This document shows positions 1-8,274 of a stretch of 64,000 nt of DNA, in pieces (position 1 is the stretch's first letter; every line of letters begins with the position of its first letter). The notes under the pieces were generated by a model that was given only the letters and a program-made list of their open reading frames with translations, did not search any database and had not been told where the DNA came from. The translations under genes were made by a program, and so were the position numbers. Source of the DNA: Actinopolyspora lacussalsi (GTDB lineage: Bacteria; Actinomycetota; Actinomycetes; Mycobacteriales; Pseudonocardiaceae); contig JAURUC010000001.1 of the NCBI GenBank assembly GCA_030803735.1, forward strand, positions 2,869,501 to 2,933,500, given 5' to 3'.

Positions 1-2
1 CG

Positions 3-71
3 CTGCGCACGAAACCGAAGCAGCAACAACCACCGCGGCAACCGGTGTACGGCCAACAGCCAGGACACTGA
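3..71 (+). CDS. C-terminal tail of a Pro/Gln-rich membrane protein (5'-truncated by window edge)
   Basis: Only the last 22 codons are inside the window, ending at a TGA. The tail begins LRTKPKQQQPPRQ and ends GQQPGH. It resembles the end of the next gene (LRRKPVQQPPRQQ... PNGY), so the two are probably tandem paralogues with a cytoplasmic Pro/Gln-rich tail after the last membrane helix. The gap to the next start is 60 nt and the strand is the same, so they may be co-transcribed. Function unknown. Confidence 0.6.
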   Translation: MRTKPKQQQPPRQPVYGQQPGH

Positions 72-131
72 ACCAATACCGAAGATCGTACGGCGGTTCC
101 GACAGTCGGGGAAATCTCAGAGGGCAGCATC

Positions 132-698
132 ATGAACACACCGCAGCAGTTCCACGGCACACAGCAGCCGCAGCCAGGAGCGATGCCACCGCAACAATCG
201 CCCTATCCGGGAGCTCAACCCGGACAGGCACAACAACCAGGACCCACACCAGCCACTCCCCGGCAAAGCGGGAGATCTCCGGCTACCACAATCCTGGGAA
301 CAGCGGCGTTACTCGTCAGCGGACTCATAGTCGTGCTTACATTGCTCTACTCGAAAAACGAGATCGCATGGTTCGTGGAATCGGGAATTCTGCTCGCACT
401 GGGAATAATGCTGCTGACGCGTACACACCTCGCGAAGGGAATCGCCGTGAGCGGCATGGCAGTATCCGTTATCGCAGTCTGCTTGCGAGTATTCGAATAC
501 GGGATCAGTGTGTACGGCTGGCGAACACCGTTGGATGTCGGTTACATCATGGAAACCACGGACGGAATAATGTTCTACTGCTCGATCCTGGTGACGATGC
601 TGGTTTTCCTGCCATCCGTGCTGCACTCGTTGCGCCGGAAACCGGTCCAGCAGCCGCCGCGGCAGCAGTACTACTACGGAACGCCGAACGGCTACTGA
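132..698 (+). CDS. Pro/Gln-rich four-helix membrane protein, function unknown
   Basis: This is a 188-residue protein. Residues 1-48 are a low-complexity Pro/Gln/Gly segment. About four hydrophobic helices follow (roughly 52-72, 80-97, 102-125 and 147-167), and a short basic Pro/Gln/Tyr tail ends the protein. The ATG has a GAGGG ribosome-binding site 7 nt upstream. The architecture (disordered Pro-rich N-terminus plus a small membrane bundle) is common among actinobacterial envelope proteins, but I recognise no specific family. The truncated gene just upstream ends with a similar tail, which suggests a tandem duplication. It converges on the coiled-coil gene on the other strand, with a terminator hairpin between them. 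Confidence 0.75.
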   Translation: MNTPQQFHGTQQPQPGAMPPQQSPYPGAQPGQAQQPGPTPATPRQSGRSPATTILGTAALLVSGLIVVLTLLYSKNEIAWFVESGILLALGIMLLTRTHLAKGIAVSGMAVSVIAVCLRVFEYGISVYGWRTPLDVGYIMETTDGIMFYCSILVTMLVFLPSVLHSLRRKPVQQPPRQQYYYGTPNGY

Positions 699-713
699 CA
701 CCGGCGAGCGGCG

Positions 714-746
714 TCGGCCCGTGAGTGGAGAGGTCTCACGGGCCGA
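714..746. terminator. Bidirectional hairpin terminator between convergent genes
   Basis: A perfect 12-bp inverted repeat (TCGGCCCGTGAG / CTCACGGGCCGA) encloses a 9-nt loop. It lies between the stops of the plus-strand membrane-protein gene and the minus-strand coiled-coil gene, so it can serve both. There is no long T tract, as is usual for actinobacterial terminators. Confidence 0.75.
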
Positions 747-836
747 GCACGGCCCCGCTTCCAGTCGCGAGAGTTCCGACCGCAAGGCTTCCGACCGCAG
801 GGCTCCCAGCCACGGGGTTTCCCGCGTCCGGGACCG

Positions 837-1403
837 CTAGCGCAGCCAGCTGCGCTGCGAGAAGTCCTCCTCGTCGTCGTCCCATTCCTCGGCGGCGGCC
901 CGACGACGAGGTCGCGGCGCGGGATCGGGACGCTGCTCCGAAGGCCGGGTCGGTGTCGGATCCGGCTGCTGCTCGACCGGAGGCTCCTCGGGTATGGACC
1001 TGCCGAACCGCCCGGCCGCGACGTTCCAGCCGTCGTCCGGCCGCGCGGGCGGCGGTTGTGCTCCGGCCGCGCCCGGAGCAGCGCCCGGACCAGATGGCGG
1101 GCCACCGGGGAAACCGCTGGAACTCACCTGATGAGCGAAGGGGTCCTCGTCCTCCCGCTCACCGATGCTGATCTGCTCCCTGCGGGCGCGTTCCCGCAGC
1201 ACCGCCCGCTCGGCCTCCAGCCGCTGCTCCTCCTCGCGTCGGGCGCGCTCCTCCTGTTCCCGAAAGACGCGTTCCCGCTCGTCCACCTCGGCCTGCACGG
1301 CCGCGGTCTCCCGCTCGTACTCGCTGTCCAACTCGTCCTTGCTGCGCCGGGACTGCTCCACCACAGCCTCGATCTCGGCGACCGACACCTCGGACCCGTA
1401 CAT
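837..1403 (-). CDS. Coiled-coil protein with disordered Pro-rich C-terminus, last gene of a putative T7SS-substrate operon
   Basis: This is a 188-residue protein with no signal peptide or membrane segment. Residues about 8-85 form a highly charged Glu/Arg coiled coil. After that the chain is Pro/Gly-rich and ends in an acidic patch (WDDDEEDF) followed by SWLR. The ATG at 1403 has a GAAGAGGGG ribosome-binding site. It lies 74 nt downstream of the 781-aa WXG-domain gene on the same strand and probably shares its transcript. I do not recognise a family; a cytoplasmic chaperone or adaptor for the upstream products is one possibility, by context only. Confidence 0.7.
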   Translation of the reverse strand: MYGSEVSVAEIEAVVEQSRRSKDELDSEYERETAAVQAEVDERERVFREQEERARREEEQRLEAERAVLRERARREQISIGEREDEDPFAHQVSSSGFPGGPPSGPGAAPGAAGAQPPPARPDDGWNVAAGRFGRSIPEEPPVEQQPDPTPTRPSEQRPDPAPRPRRRAAAEEWDDDEEDFSQRSWLR

Positions 1404-1477
1404 TCCCCTCTTCCACGCCTTCCCCCGAATCCGGGGAGCACGACGATCGGCTAGCGCTCATTCCTCACCCGGCCGGT

Positions 1478-3823
1478 CTATTTCTCGTTCGGTTCGCCCA
1501 GCACGGCTTGATACTGCCAGGAAGTGTCCGAGTCGAGGCCGTCGTCGAACAGATCGCCCTCGGTGCGCCAGGGACTGTCGTTGCTGCGCTCCTCGTCGCC
1601 ACCACCCTGCTGGCCCGCACCACCCATACCGCCCATGGGCATCATTCCACCCCGGGCAGCGCCCTGCTCGCTCTGACCGGACGTGCCGCTCGACTCGCCC
1701 ATGGAGGCCAGCCCGGTGGCACCCTGCGAATCCGTCGGGCCCGATTTCCCTCCCATTGTCGACAGCCCCGCCTCGCCCGCTACGTCGCCGAGCTGGTTCT
1801 CGGAACGACCGCCGCCCCAGATGCTTCCGCCGGTGTCCTCCGGAGAGCTGAACAGATCGCCGGAGAACGCGGTGAAGGTGGGCCGACCCGACGACAACTG
1901 CTCGGAATCGCTGAACACCCCGGCGCCCGCCCACTGCGAAGTGGTCCGCGCCGCGGCCTCGTACGGGTCGCTCTGCCGCGCTCCGTCGGGACCCTGCCCC
2001 TCCTCGGCGGGGGTTCCGGGGAAGGTCGCCGCATCAACCGGAGCCGCGGATCGGTCCTGGCCGAAGTCGACGGTCTGGGTGCTCGGCTGACCGTTCCCGT
2101 CGTCGACCGTGACGCGCAGCCCGCCCTCGGCATCGCGTGCCACGTTGACGGTGCGCTCGCCGTCACGGATGACAGCGGTGCCGTCCTCGTTCGGCCGGAT
2201 GACGGTCGGCTCGCGCGAACTTCCGGTAACGTTCGTGGACTCGCCCGCAGTCGGCGGCACACCCTGCTGGCCGGGAGCACGGGAGGATTCCGTCGCTGCC
2301 GGTGCGACGGAATCCGAGCCGGTCGCACCGCCCGACTCACCGAACGGGATCTGGTAGTTCCGGGGCTGTCCCTGCTCGTCCAGCAGCGTCAGCTGGGTAC
2401 GGCCCTGCGAGTCGACCTCGCGAACGGCGATCCGCTCGGCACCCTCCCCGATGGTCACCTGATCCAGATCCGGCTCGGCCTCGGCACCGCCGGTTCCGTT
2501 CGGAGCCGCCGAAGCGGCCTCCCCACCCTGTTCGGACAGCCGGGAGCGAATCTCCTCCGCCGAGGGAGTCTCCGGCTGCTCGGGCATTCCGGCTCGCTGC
2601 CCGCCCGGCGCGCCCGCACCGCCCGTTGTGCCGGCTGGTCCGCCACCACCGCCGGGAACGCCACCGGGAGCACCACCTGGAGCACCTCCGGTGCCTCCGG
2701 TGCCCTGGGACCGACTGGTCACTCCGGCGTCGGAGGGAGTCCGCTGCTCGCCCTGCTGTCCGCTGTCCTGCTGCGGATCCTGTTCGCCGAGTTCGTCGAA
2801 GGTGTCGTCGTCCAGCTTGGCCAGTTGGTCCCGGAGCGCGGAGAACGCCTTCTCGGTGTGCTTGTAGGCGTCGTGGATCTCCTTGCGCAGCGCCTTGACG
2901 TCGTGGGCGTACCAGCCGCAGAAGTCGTCGAGCCACTTGATGCGTTTGTTGGCGACGGTACCGCCGCCGTCCCTACATCCCGGCGCACCAGGGAGGCGGA
3001 GATCGTCCCAGGTGATCCGGACATGGTACTCGATATTCGTTGGTTTCTCGGCATCCTTGGTATCCACGTCTGTGTTCTTCGGCAGCTGCGCTTCGACGCG
3101 CGGCAGCAGTGCCTTGCCGAACTCCTTCATCTGCGGCTCCTGCAGCTTGGACTTGCTGTAGCGGAGCCCATCGCGGACCATCTTCTCCATGCCGTCGAGG
3201 TCCTGGAGCATCTCCTCGGACTGGTCGTCCTCGCCGTAGTGCTTGTAGAAGCTGCTCTTGTCCTTGAAGTCGGACAACCCACCGGGGCCGATGCGGTTCT
3301 TGGGGACCTTCGCCGCCTCGTGCAGCGCTCTGCCGGTCGCGTTCAGGTCGTCGCAGTACTTGTTCAGCGGCCCTTTTACACCCGTGTACCGCTGCCGCGC
3401 GGCGTCGGCCGCCGAACCCTGCCACGCCTGGTCGATCCCCTTCTCCAGTGAGTCGAGGTGGCTCAGCCAGGCTTCCCGGTTACCGGCGAGTTCGGAGAGC
3501 TTGCCCGAGGCGGACTCAAGCATCCCCCAGCCGATGCCGCGCAGCTTCGGCAGATCGTGCGTCTCGGTGGCTCCGGTGCCGTAAACCGCGTACTCGTCGC
3601 CGGGGTACTTCTTGGCCGCGCCCTCGTGGGCGCGCCATCTCCGGAAGACCCTGCCCCACACGCCGTCGCGCAGGACCTTTTCGAGCTCGTTCAGCTTGTC
3701 CAGGTGGAAATCCGAGTTCCCCTGGCCGGAAGGGGAACCGTTCTCCTTGTCCGACTCGTAAGCACTGGAGTAATTCTCCCGGCCCTGTTCCTGAGCCCTT
3801 CCCTGGACGCCCGCGGGACCCAC
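1478..3823 (-). CDS. Large WXG-domain protein with Gly/Pro-rich body, putative type VII secretion substrate
   Basis: This is a 781-residue protein. The first ~350 residues are predicted helical and include a WxG turn (W134-Q135-G136 in AWQGSAAD) between two helices, the signature of WXG100/PPE-type T7SS substrates. From about residue 350 the chain is low-complexity Gly/Pro/Ser/Glu, with a stretch near 390-420 of repeated PGG triplets, and the C-terminus is acidic. It has no signal peptide or transmembrane helix. The GTG start at 3823 follows a GGGGGAG ribosome-binding site and lies 3 nt after the stop of the EspC-like gene, so the two are translationally linked. The helical N-terminus plus long disordered body resembles secreted ESX effectors. 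No toxin or enzyme domain is recognisable at the C-terminus. Function is inferred. Confidence 0.75.
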   Translation of the reverse strand: MGPAGVQGRAQEQGRENYSSAYESDKENGSPSGQGNSDFHLDKLNELEKVLRDGVWGRVFRRWRAHEGAAKKYPGDEYAVYGTGATETHDLPKLRGIGWGMLESASGKLSELAGNREAWLSHLDSLEKGIDQAWQGSAADAARQRYTGVKGPLNKYCDDLNATGRALHEAAKVPKNRIGPGGLSDFKDKSSFYKHYGEDDQSEEMLQDLDGMEKMVRDGLRYSKSKLQEPQMKEFGKALLPRVEAQLPKNTDVDTKDAEKPTNIEYHVRITWDDLRLPGAPGCRDGGGTVANKRIKWLDDFCGWYAHDVKALRKEIHDAYKHTEKAFSALRDQLAKLDDDTFDELGEQDPQQDSGQQGEQRTPSDAGVTSRSQGTGGTGGAPGGAPGGVPGGGGGPAGTTGGAGAPGGQRAGMPEQPETPSAEEIRSRLSEQGGEAASAAPNGTGGAEAEPDLDQVTIGEGAERIAVREVDSQGRTQLTLLDEQGQPRNYQIPFGESGGATGSDSVAPAATESSRAPGQQGVPPTAGESTNVTGSSREPTVIRPNEDGTAVIRDGERTVNVARDAEGGLRVTVDDGNGQPSTQTVDFGQDRSAAPVDAATFPGTPAEEGQGPDGARQSDPYEAAARTTSQWAGAGVFSDSEQLSSGRPTFTAFSGDLFSSPEDTGGSIWGGGRSENQLGDVAGEAGLSTMGGKSGPTDSQGATGLASMGESSGTSGQSEQGAARGGMMPMGGMGGAGQQGGGDEERSNDSPWRTEGDLFDDGLDSDTSWQYQAVLGEPNEK

Positions 3824-3826
3824 GAA

Positions 3827-4156
3827 TCACTCCCCCTTCCCGGCGTTGGACACGTTCTCGGCCTGGGCCCGGTCCCGCGATTCCATGTCGCTGAAGGAGG
3901 ACTCGATGTTCTCGGCCAGCCCGTTCAGGTGATTCCGCGCCTTGCCGAGTGAACCGGCGAACCCCTGGCAGGCGGTCTCGAAAACGGCACCGACGCCGAT
4001 GTCCCTGCCGACCTGGCCGAAAGTGCCCTCTCCCGAATCGATCGACTCCGCGAGGTTCGTTCCCGCGTTGAAGGCGTCCGCCAGGTTCCGCGTACTGTTG
4101 GCGACCCGCTTCATCGCCTCGCCGTCGTAATCGGCGGAGCCGTCCGACCGGCCCAT
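3827..4156 (-). CDS. Small helical protein, EspC/DUF2580-like putative T7SS substrate partner
   Basis: This 109-residue, mostly helical protein has a central Gly-rich segment around residue 50. The length and helix-turn-helix layout match the EspC (DUF2580)/WXG100-like group, although no clear WxG is present. The ATG at 4156 has an AGGGGG ribosome-binding site. It is the first gene of the operon with the 781-aa WXG-domain protein, separated by 3 nt. WXG100-like partners are typically encoded immediately before the larger effector they escort, so a heterodimer is a reasonable inference. The assignment rests on size, composition and context. Confidence 0.65.
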   Translation of the reverse strand: MGRSDGSADYDGEAMKRVANSTRNLADAFNAGTNLAESIDSGEGTFGQVGRDIGVGAVFETACQGFAGSLGKARNHLNGLAENIESSFSDMESRDRAQAENVSNAGKGE

Positions 4157-4299
4157 GACGTCGTCCCCCTAAACCGCTCGTTCCGACCAGCGCCCGTAAC
4201 GCGAACACGGGAACGTGACCGTACGGCGCACCGTGGATCATCCCAGACCGTGCGGTGTCGCCGTGAGGGTTCAACGACGTCATTGCACACGCAAAGCGG

Positions 4300-4362
4300 C
4301 GAGTACCGGCTACTACGAACACCGGCCGCCGCGAAGCGGCACGCCGGAACCGGCGGTACTCG
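4300..4362. other. Nested inverted repeat upstream of the EspC-like operon
   Basis: The arms CGAGTACCG and CGGTACTCG are perfect inverted repeats, with an inner GCCGC/GCGGC hairpin. The element sits between the 34-aa ORF stop and the start of the EspC-like gene. It may be a terminator for the former or a regulatory site for the latter. Confidence 0.4.
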
Positions 4363-4380
4363 AGCCAACAGAGCTGTTGC

Positions 4381-4485
4381 TCAGGTCGGTGGTGACACGA
4401 GCACCACCGCGGCGATCGCCCCGAGAGCGATCGCGACGAGCGGAAGGAGCAGGACGTAGAGCAGATCTCCGACGAAGTAACGCAT
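4381..4485 (-). CDS. Possible 34-aa single-span membrane protein
   Basis: The ATG ORF encodes 34 residues starting MRYFVGDLLYVLLLPLVAIA, followed by a second hydrophobic run and a short SPPT tail. Nearly the whole chain could be one membrane helix. The ribosome-binding site is weak, which keeps confidence low. Another tiny membrane ORF lies 143 nt upstream on the same strand, after glmM. No family is recognised. Confidence 0.4.
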   Translation of the reverse strand: MRYFVGDLLYVLLLPLVAIALGAIAAVVLVSPPT

Positions 4486-4628
4486 GACGGATCACGCCCA
4501 CCGGTTACCGAGCGGTCGGGTACGGGAGTCGATTCACCGCGCCACGAGTCAGCGACCAGAACGGCGATTCAGAACTTGGCCCGGCGATCGGAGCTTGGCC
4601 CGGCGAATCGGGGATCGACAAGACGGGG

Positions 4629-4796
4629 TCAGGGCCTGGCACGGCGTGGCCAGTGCTCCACCAGCCAGTTACTGCCGTCGTGCGCCAAGGTAGCTGCCTT
4701 GGCACCCGCGACGGCGAGAGCGGACAACACGACAAGACCTGCGACCAGGCTGATCGCGAACAGTGCGACCAACATGGTGACAACAATGGCACCCAT
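4629..4796 (-). CDS. Possible 55-aa small membrane protein downstream of glmM
   Basis: The ATG ORF encodes 55 residues. Residues 3-33 are strongly hydrophobic (MGAIVVTMLVALFAISLVAG at the start), followed by an amphipathic, basic tail ending RRARP. It starts 51 nt after the glmM stop on the same strand, so it could be read through from the glmM transcript. The even hydrophobic run followed by a charged tail favours a real coding region over chance, but there is no homology support. Confidence 0.45.
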   Translation of the reverse strand: MGAIVVTMLVALFAISLVAGLVVLSALAVAGAKAATLAHDGSNWLVEHWPRRARP

Positions 4797-4847
4797 GTGA
4801 CGAGGCTCTCACAACTGGGCGCCAAATGCGAGACTTTGATCACATAT

Positions 4848-6182
4848 TCATCTGATCGAGCCAACGACCTCGGCCAGTCGCTCCGCGGTTCGCTTGGCGC
4901 ACTCGGCCGTGGGGGCCTCCACCATCACCCGTACGAGCTGCTCGGTTCCGGAGGGACGCAGCAGTACCCTGCCGTGCTCGCCCAGCTCCGACTCGGCGTC
5001 GGCGACCGCCTCGGAGACCGCCGGAGCGTTGACCGCGGTGCTCTTGTCCGACACGGAAACGTTCACCAGGCTCTGCGGCAGCCTGGTCATCGTGCCCGCG
5101 AGCTCGGCCAACGGGGCTCCAGCGGCCGCCATCCGCGACATCAACCGCAGCGCGGTCAGCAGCCCGTCCCCCGTGGTGGCATGGTCCGGCAGCACGATGT
5201 GGCCGGACTGCTCCCCGCCGAGGGCGAACCCACCGTCCCGGAGTTCCTCCAGCACGTAGCGGTCCCCGACCGCGGTGGTACGGAGTGCCACACCGTACTC
5301 CCGCATCGCCAGATGCAGCCCGAGATTGCTCATGACCGTGGTCACGACGGTATGCCCCGTCAACTCCCCGGAGTCCCGCATCGCCACGGCGAGTATCGCC
5401 AGCAGCTGGTCGCCGTCGACCAGTTCACCGGCGGCGTCGACAGCCACGCAGCGATCCGCGTCCCCGTCGTGGGCGATGCCCAGATCGGCGCCGTGCTCGA
5501 GCACGGCCTCCCGCAACCGCTCCGGTCGGGTCGAGCCGACATCGGCGTTGATGTTGAGTCCGTCGGGCTCGGCGTGCAGCGCCACGACCTCCGCACCGGC
5601 ACGTCGGTACGCCTCGGGGGCGGCCCGGAAGGCCGCGCCGTGGGCGCAGTCGACCACCACCCGCAGCCCGTGCAGCGAGCCGGGCGTGGCGGCCAGCAGG
5701 TAGTCCACATAGCGGTCCAGCGCGTCGGGCATGTCCCGCACGCGGCCGACGTGCTCGCCCACCGGACGGACCGGGTTCTCCGCCATCCGATCCGCGATCT
5801 CGTCCTCGAGGGCGTCGGCGAGCTTGTGCCCGCCCGCCGCGAACAGCTTGATCCCGTTGTCCGGCATCGGGTTGTGCGAGGCCGAGATCATCACACCCAG
5901 GTCCGCCCCGGTATCGGCCACCAGCCGCGCGACCGCGGGTGTCGGCAGGACCCCGACACGCACCACATCGGCCCCGGCGGAAGTCAGCCCCGCTGTCACC
6001 GCGGCCTCCAGCATCTCACCGCTGGCCCGGGGGTCCCGCCCCACCAGGGCGATCCGCCGACGTGAGTCGTCCCGGTCGTAGAGCACCCGGGCAGCCGTGC
6101 TCGCCAGGGACATCGCCAGCTCCGGGCCGAGATCGGAATTGGCCAGACCGCGCACCCCGTCGGTGCCGAACAGACGGGACAA
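4848..6182 (-). CDS. glmM: Phosphoglucosamine mutase GlmM
   Basis: This enzyme interconverts glucosamine-6-phosphate and glucosamine-1-phosphate on the way to UDP-GlcNAc, in the cytoplasm. The N-terminus carries [10 protein letters not shown]. The phospho-serine loop is [12 protein letters not shown] and the metal loop is DGDADR. The phosphate-binding end has [12 protein letters not shown]. The frame is open to an ATG at 6281, but an AGGAGG ribosome-binding site lies 6 nt before a TTG at 6182. That TTG gives [12 protein letters not shown] and 444 residues, the usual family length, so I place the start there. Its position beside rpsI and rplM matches M. tuberculosis Rv3441c-Rv3443c. A terminator hairpin lies upstream, so it probably has its own promoter. 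Confidence 0.95.
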   Translation of the reverse strand: MSRLFGTDGVRGLANSDLGPELAMSLASTAARVLYDRDDSRRRIALVGRDPRASGEMLEAAVTAGLTSAGADVVRVGVLPTPAVARLVADTGADLGVMISASHNPMPDNGIKLFAAGGHKLADALEDEIADRMAENPVRPVGEHVGRVRDMPDALDRYVDYLLAATPGSLHGLRVVVDCAHGAAFRAAPEAYRRAGAEVVALHAEPDGLNINADVGSTRPERLREAVLEHGADLGIAHDGDADRCVAVDAAGELVDGDQLLAILAVAMRDSGELTGHTVVTTVMSNLGLHLAMREYGVALRTTAVGDRYVLEELRDGGFALGGEQSGHIVLPDHATTGDGLLTALRLMSRMAAAGAPLAELAGTMTRLPQSLVNVSVSDKSTAVNAPAVSEAVADAESELGEHGRVLLRPSGTEQLVRVMVEAPTAECAKRTAERLAEVVGSIR

Positions 6183-6502
6183 CCGCTTCCTCCTGATGCT
6201 CACGGCACACGTAGGGCCTGTTTGGGACTTGGTGGGATGGTCGACCGAACCGGTGCGGCACCTCGCGGAGTCCCGGGACATGTGGAGCGGTCAACCGCGC
6301 CACCCGACCCGCTGCCTCACGCCGACGTCCGACTCGGCTCGTCCGGAACCTCTCGGCCCGGCGCGACCGCGCACTCGAACACCGAACTCCGCCGACCAAA
6401 CACCACGGGAGCAGCCCCGGTGCCCGACGGACTACCGAGACTGCTCCCACAGGATGTCGGCACCGCCCCGCTCCTGCCACCGCGAGGGGCGGGCGGGGCG
6501 AA
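6183..6502. other. Gap between glmM start and rpsI terminator
   Basis: About 320 nt with no convincing gene on either strand. It must hold the glmM promoter (minus strand), but no clear -35/-10 pair could be picked out. Confidence 0.5.
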
Positions 6503-6530
6503 CCGGGTTCGCCGAATCGGGCGAACCCGG
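6503..6530 (-). terminator. Terminator of the rplM-rpsI operon
   Basis: A perfect 11-bp inverted repeat (CCGGGTTCGCC / GGCGAACCCGG) with a 6-nt loop lies just downstream of the rpsI stop. There is no T tract, consistent with an actinobacterial intrinsic terminator. Confidence 0.75.
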
Positions 6531-6536
6531 GAAAAG

Positions 6537-7064
6537 TCACCGCTTGCTGTACTGCGGGGACTTCCTGGCCTTCTTGAGGCCGTACTTCTTGCGTTCCTTG
6601 GCCCGCGGGTCACGCGTGAGCATGCCGGCCTTCTTCAGGGTGGGCCGGTCCTCCGGCTGGTAGGCCACCAGGGCACGGGCGAGCGCCATGCGCAGCGCAC
6701 CGGCCTGGCCGGAGGGGCCACCGCCCCTGAGGTTCACGAAAACGTCGAAGCCCTCGGTGCGCTCCACCAGCTCCATGGGCTCACGGGCGATGTTCTGGTG
6801 CACCCGGTTGGGCATGTACTCGTCCATCGGCTTGCCGTTGAGGATGAAACGGCCGGTGCCGGGAACCAACCGAACCCGAACGATCGCCTTCTTGCGACGC
6901 CCGACGGTCTGGATCGGCCTGCTGGACGGAAACGGCGCCACGCCCTGAGCGAAAGCCTCAGGGGCCGGCTCGTCGGCCGGGACCTCTGAATCGAGGACCT
7001 CGGGAGCCGGGGCTTCGTCGGTCTCTGGAGTGCTCACGTGCTCTTCCTCGTATCCCTCGGTCAC
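6537..7064 (-). CDS. rpsI: 30S ribosomal protein S9
   Basis: S9 binds the 3' domain of 16S rRNA, and its C-terminal tail reaches the P-site tRNA. The core has [32 protein letters not shown] and the diagnostic end [12 protein letters not shown]. The N-terminal ~45 residues are an unusually acidic, Pro-rich extension. The GTG at 7064 overlaps the rplM stop (GTGA), giving 175 aa. A second GTG at 7037 preceded by GAGGAAG would give 166 aa and is an equal candidate. It is co-transcribed with rplM. Confidence 0.95.
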   Translation of the reverse strand: MTEGYEEEHVSTPETDEAPAPEVLDSEVPADEPAPEAFAQGVAPFPSSRPIQTVGRRKKAIVRVRLVPGTGRFILNGKPMDEYMPNRVHQNIAREPMELVERTEGFDVFVNLRGGGPSGQAGALRMALARALVAYQPEDRPTLKKAGMLTRDPRAKERKKYGLKKARKSPQYSKR

Positions 7065-7507
7065 TTCTTGGCCTTCGTTTCGATCTCGAAGGGCTGCGGC
7101 TGCTGCGAGTGGTGCGGGTGATCCGGCCCGGCGTAGACCCTGAGCTTCTTGGCCATCGCGCGACCGAGCTTCCCCTTGGGCAGCATGCCCTTGATCGTCT
7201 GCTCCAGCAGACGCTCGGGCTTGTTGTCGAGCATCTCGCCGAAGGAGTTCTTCTTCAGGCCGCCGGGATAACCGCTGTGCCGGTATACGAAGGCCTGGTC
7301 GCGCTTCTTACCGGTGAGGACGACCTTCTCGGCATTGACGATGACGACGAAGTCGCCGGTGTCCATGTGCGGAGCATAGGTCGGCTTGTGCTTGCCACGC
7401 AGCAGCGTGGCGGCCTGGGTGGCCAGCCGGCCGAGCACTACGTCCTCGGCGTCGATCACATGCCAGGCGTGGGTCACCTCGCCGGCCTTCGGGCTGTACG
7501 TGCGCAC
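7061..7507 (-). CDS. rplM: 50S ribosomal protein L13
   Basis: L13 is an early assembly protein of the large subunit. The protein shows [28 protein letters not shown], the YRHSGYPGG loop and [14 protein letters not shown]. The frame is open further upstream, but the GTG at 7507 after a CGAGGTAG ribosome-binding site gives [15 protein letters not shown] and 148 residues, the normal actinobacterial length. The stop overlaps the rpsI start. L13-S9 is a universally conserved pair. Confidence 0.95.
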   Translation of the reverse strand: MRTYSPKAGEVTHAWHVIDAEDVVLGRLATQAATLLRGKHKPTYAPHMDTGDFVVIVNAEKVVLTGKKRDQAFVYRHSGYPGGLKKNSFGEMLDNKPERLLEQTIKGMLPKGKLGRAMAKKLRVYAGPDHPHHSQQPQPFEIETKAKK

Positions 7508-7874
7508 GGGTCTACCTCGTCGTCGTTCGCGTTGGAGTCTCGGTGCGGCAGTCGTGTCCCGTCGCCCATCACGTCGGGGCGTATCGCGATCCGATTCACC
7601 CCGTGGGAACCGGTACGTCCCACGAGCGATCGAGACCGTCACCTCGTGCGAGCCGCCCCCGGGGCTTTCCACCTCGGCCGGTCACCGAGTCATCTCGCGG
7701 TCGTACACACCCACCGCACAACAACGGATGAGAGTACTCGGTGGCTGACAAGCGGGTCGAAACGGGTCCCCGAACACCCACCGCGCCCCACGTGGGAGCC
7801 ACGGTGGCGGCAAGAACCAGCTTCGGCCTATCCCAGCACCACCGTCATGATATCGGACGGGTGGCACGGCGAAG
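7508..7874. other. Leader and promoter region of rplM
   Basis: About 370 nt without a convincing gene. It should contain the rplM-rpsI promoter and a long 5' leader. On the minus strand around 7570-7600 the sequence GATACGCCCCGACGTG weakly resembles the leader element found upstream of rpsL and rpsJ. No clear -35/-10 pair was found. Confidence 0.45.
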
Positions 7875-7912
7875 ACGTGCCCCCTGGACCCGTTGCGATC
7901 CAGGGGGCACGT
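7875..7912 (-). terminator. Terminator after the WXG100 gene pair
   Basis: A perfect 14-bp inverted repeat (ACGTGCCCCCTGGA / TCCAGGGGGCACGT) with a 10-nt loop begins 17 nt past the second WXG100 stop. It should end the minus-strand ESX transcript before rplM. Confidence 0.85.
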
Positions 7913-7929
7913 GGCCGGGTCGGCGCGGT

Positions 7930-8220
7930 TCAGCCGCCGAACTTGGCGGCGTTGGCACGCTCACCGGCCTGGTAGGACTCGTTGGCCGCGTTGATGGCCA
8001 TGCCCATCTTGGCCGTGATCTCACGCATGTTCTGCGCGGCGTTGTCCCAGTCCTTCTGCGCGGCGAAGTACTGCTCCTGCGCGTCGCCCTCCCAAGTGCT
8101 GATCAGCGGCTTGAGCATCTGCTCCAGCTCGTCGAGCTCCGCCTGGATCTTGGTCGCGGCCTGGTTCAGGCTCTCGGCACCGGCGCTGAGCTGGCCGAAG
8201 TCAACCTTGATCGAACTCAT
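7930..8220 (-). CDS. esxT: WXG100 family protein, EsxT position in the ESX-4 locus
   Basis: This 96-residue helical hairpin has W43-E44-G45 in the turn (ISTWEGDAQ), the WXG100 signature. A C-terminal YxxxE (YQAGE) matches the YxxxD/E export signal of ESX substrates. It follows the other WXG100 gene by 54 nt and is the last gene before the terminator. The proteins are expected to form an antiparallel heterodimer secreted by the adjacent EccBCDE/MycP machine. The symbol is given by synteny with Rv3444c; sequence identity to EsxT is low. Confidence 0.85.
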   Translation of the reverse strand: MSSIKVDFGQLSAGAESLNQAATKIQAELDELEQMLKPLISTWEGDAQEQYFAAQKDWDNAAQNMREITAKMGMAINAANESYQAGERANAAKFGG

Positions 8221-8274
8221 GAGACTTGTTCCCCTCTGTGAAGATTATCGGACTCGAAAAACCCGGAAACCGGC

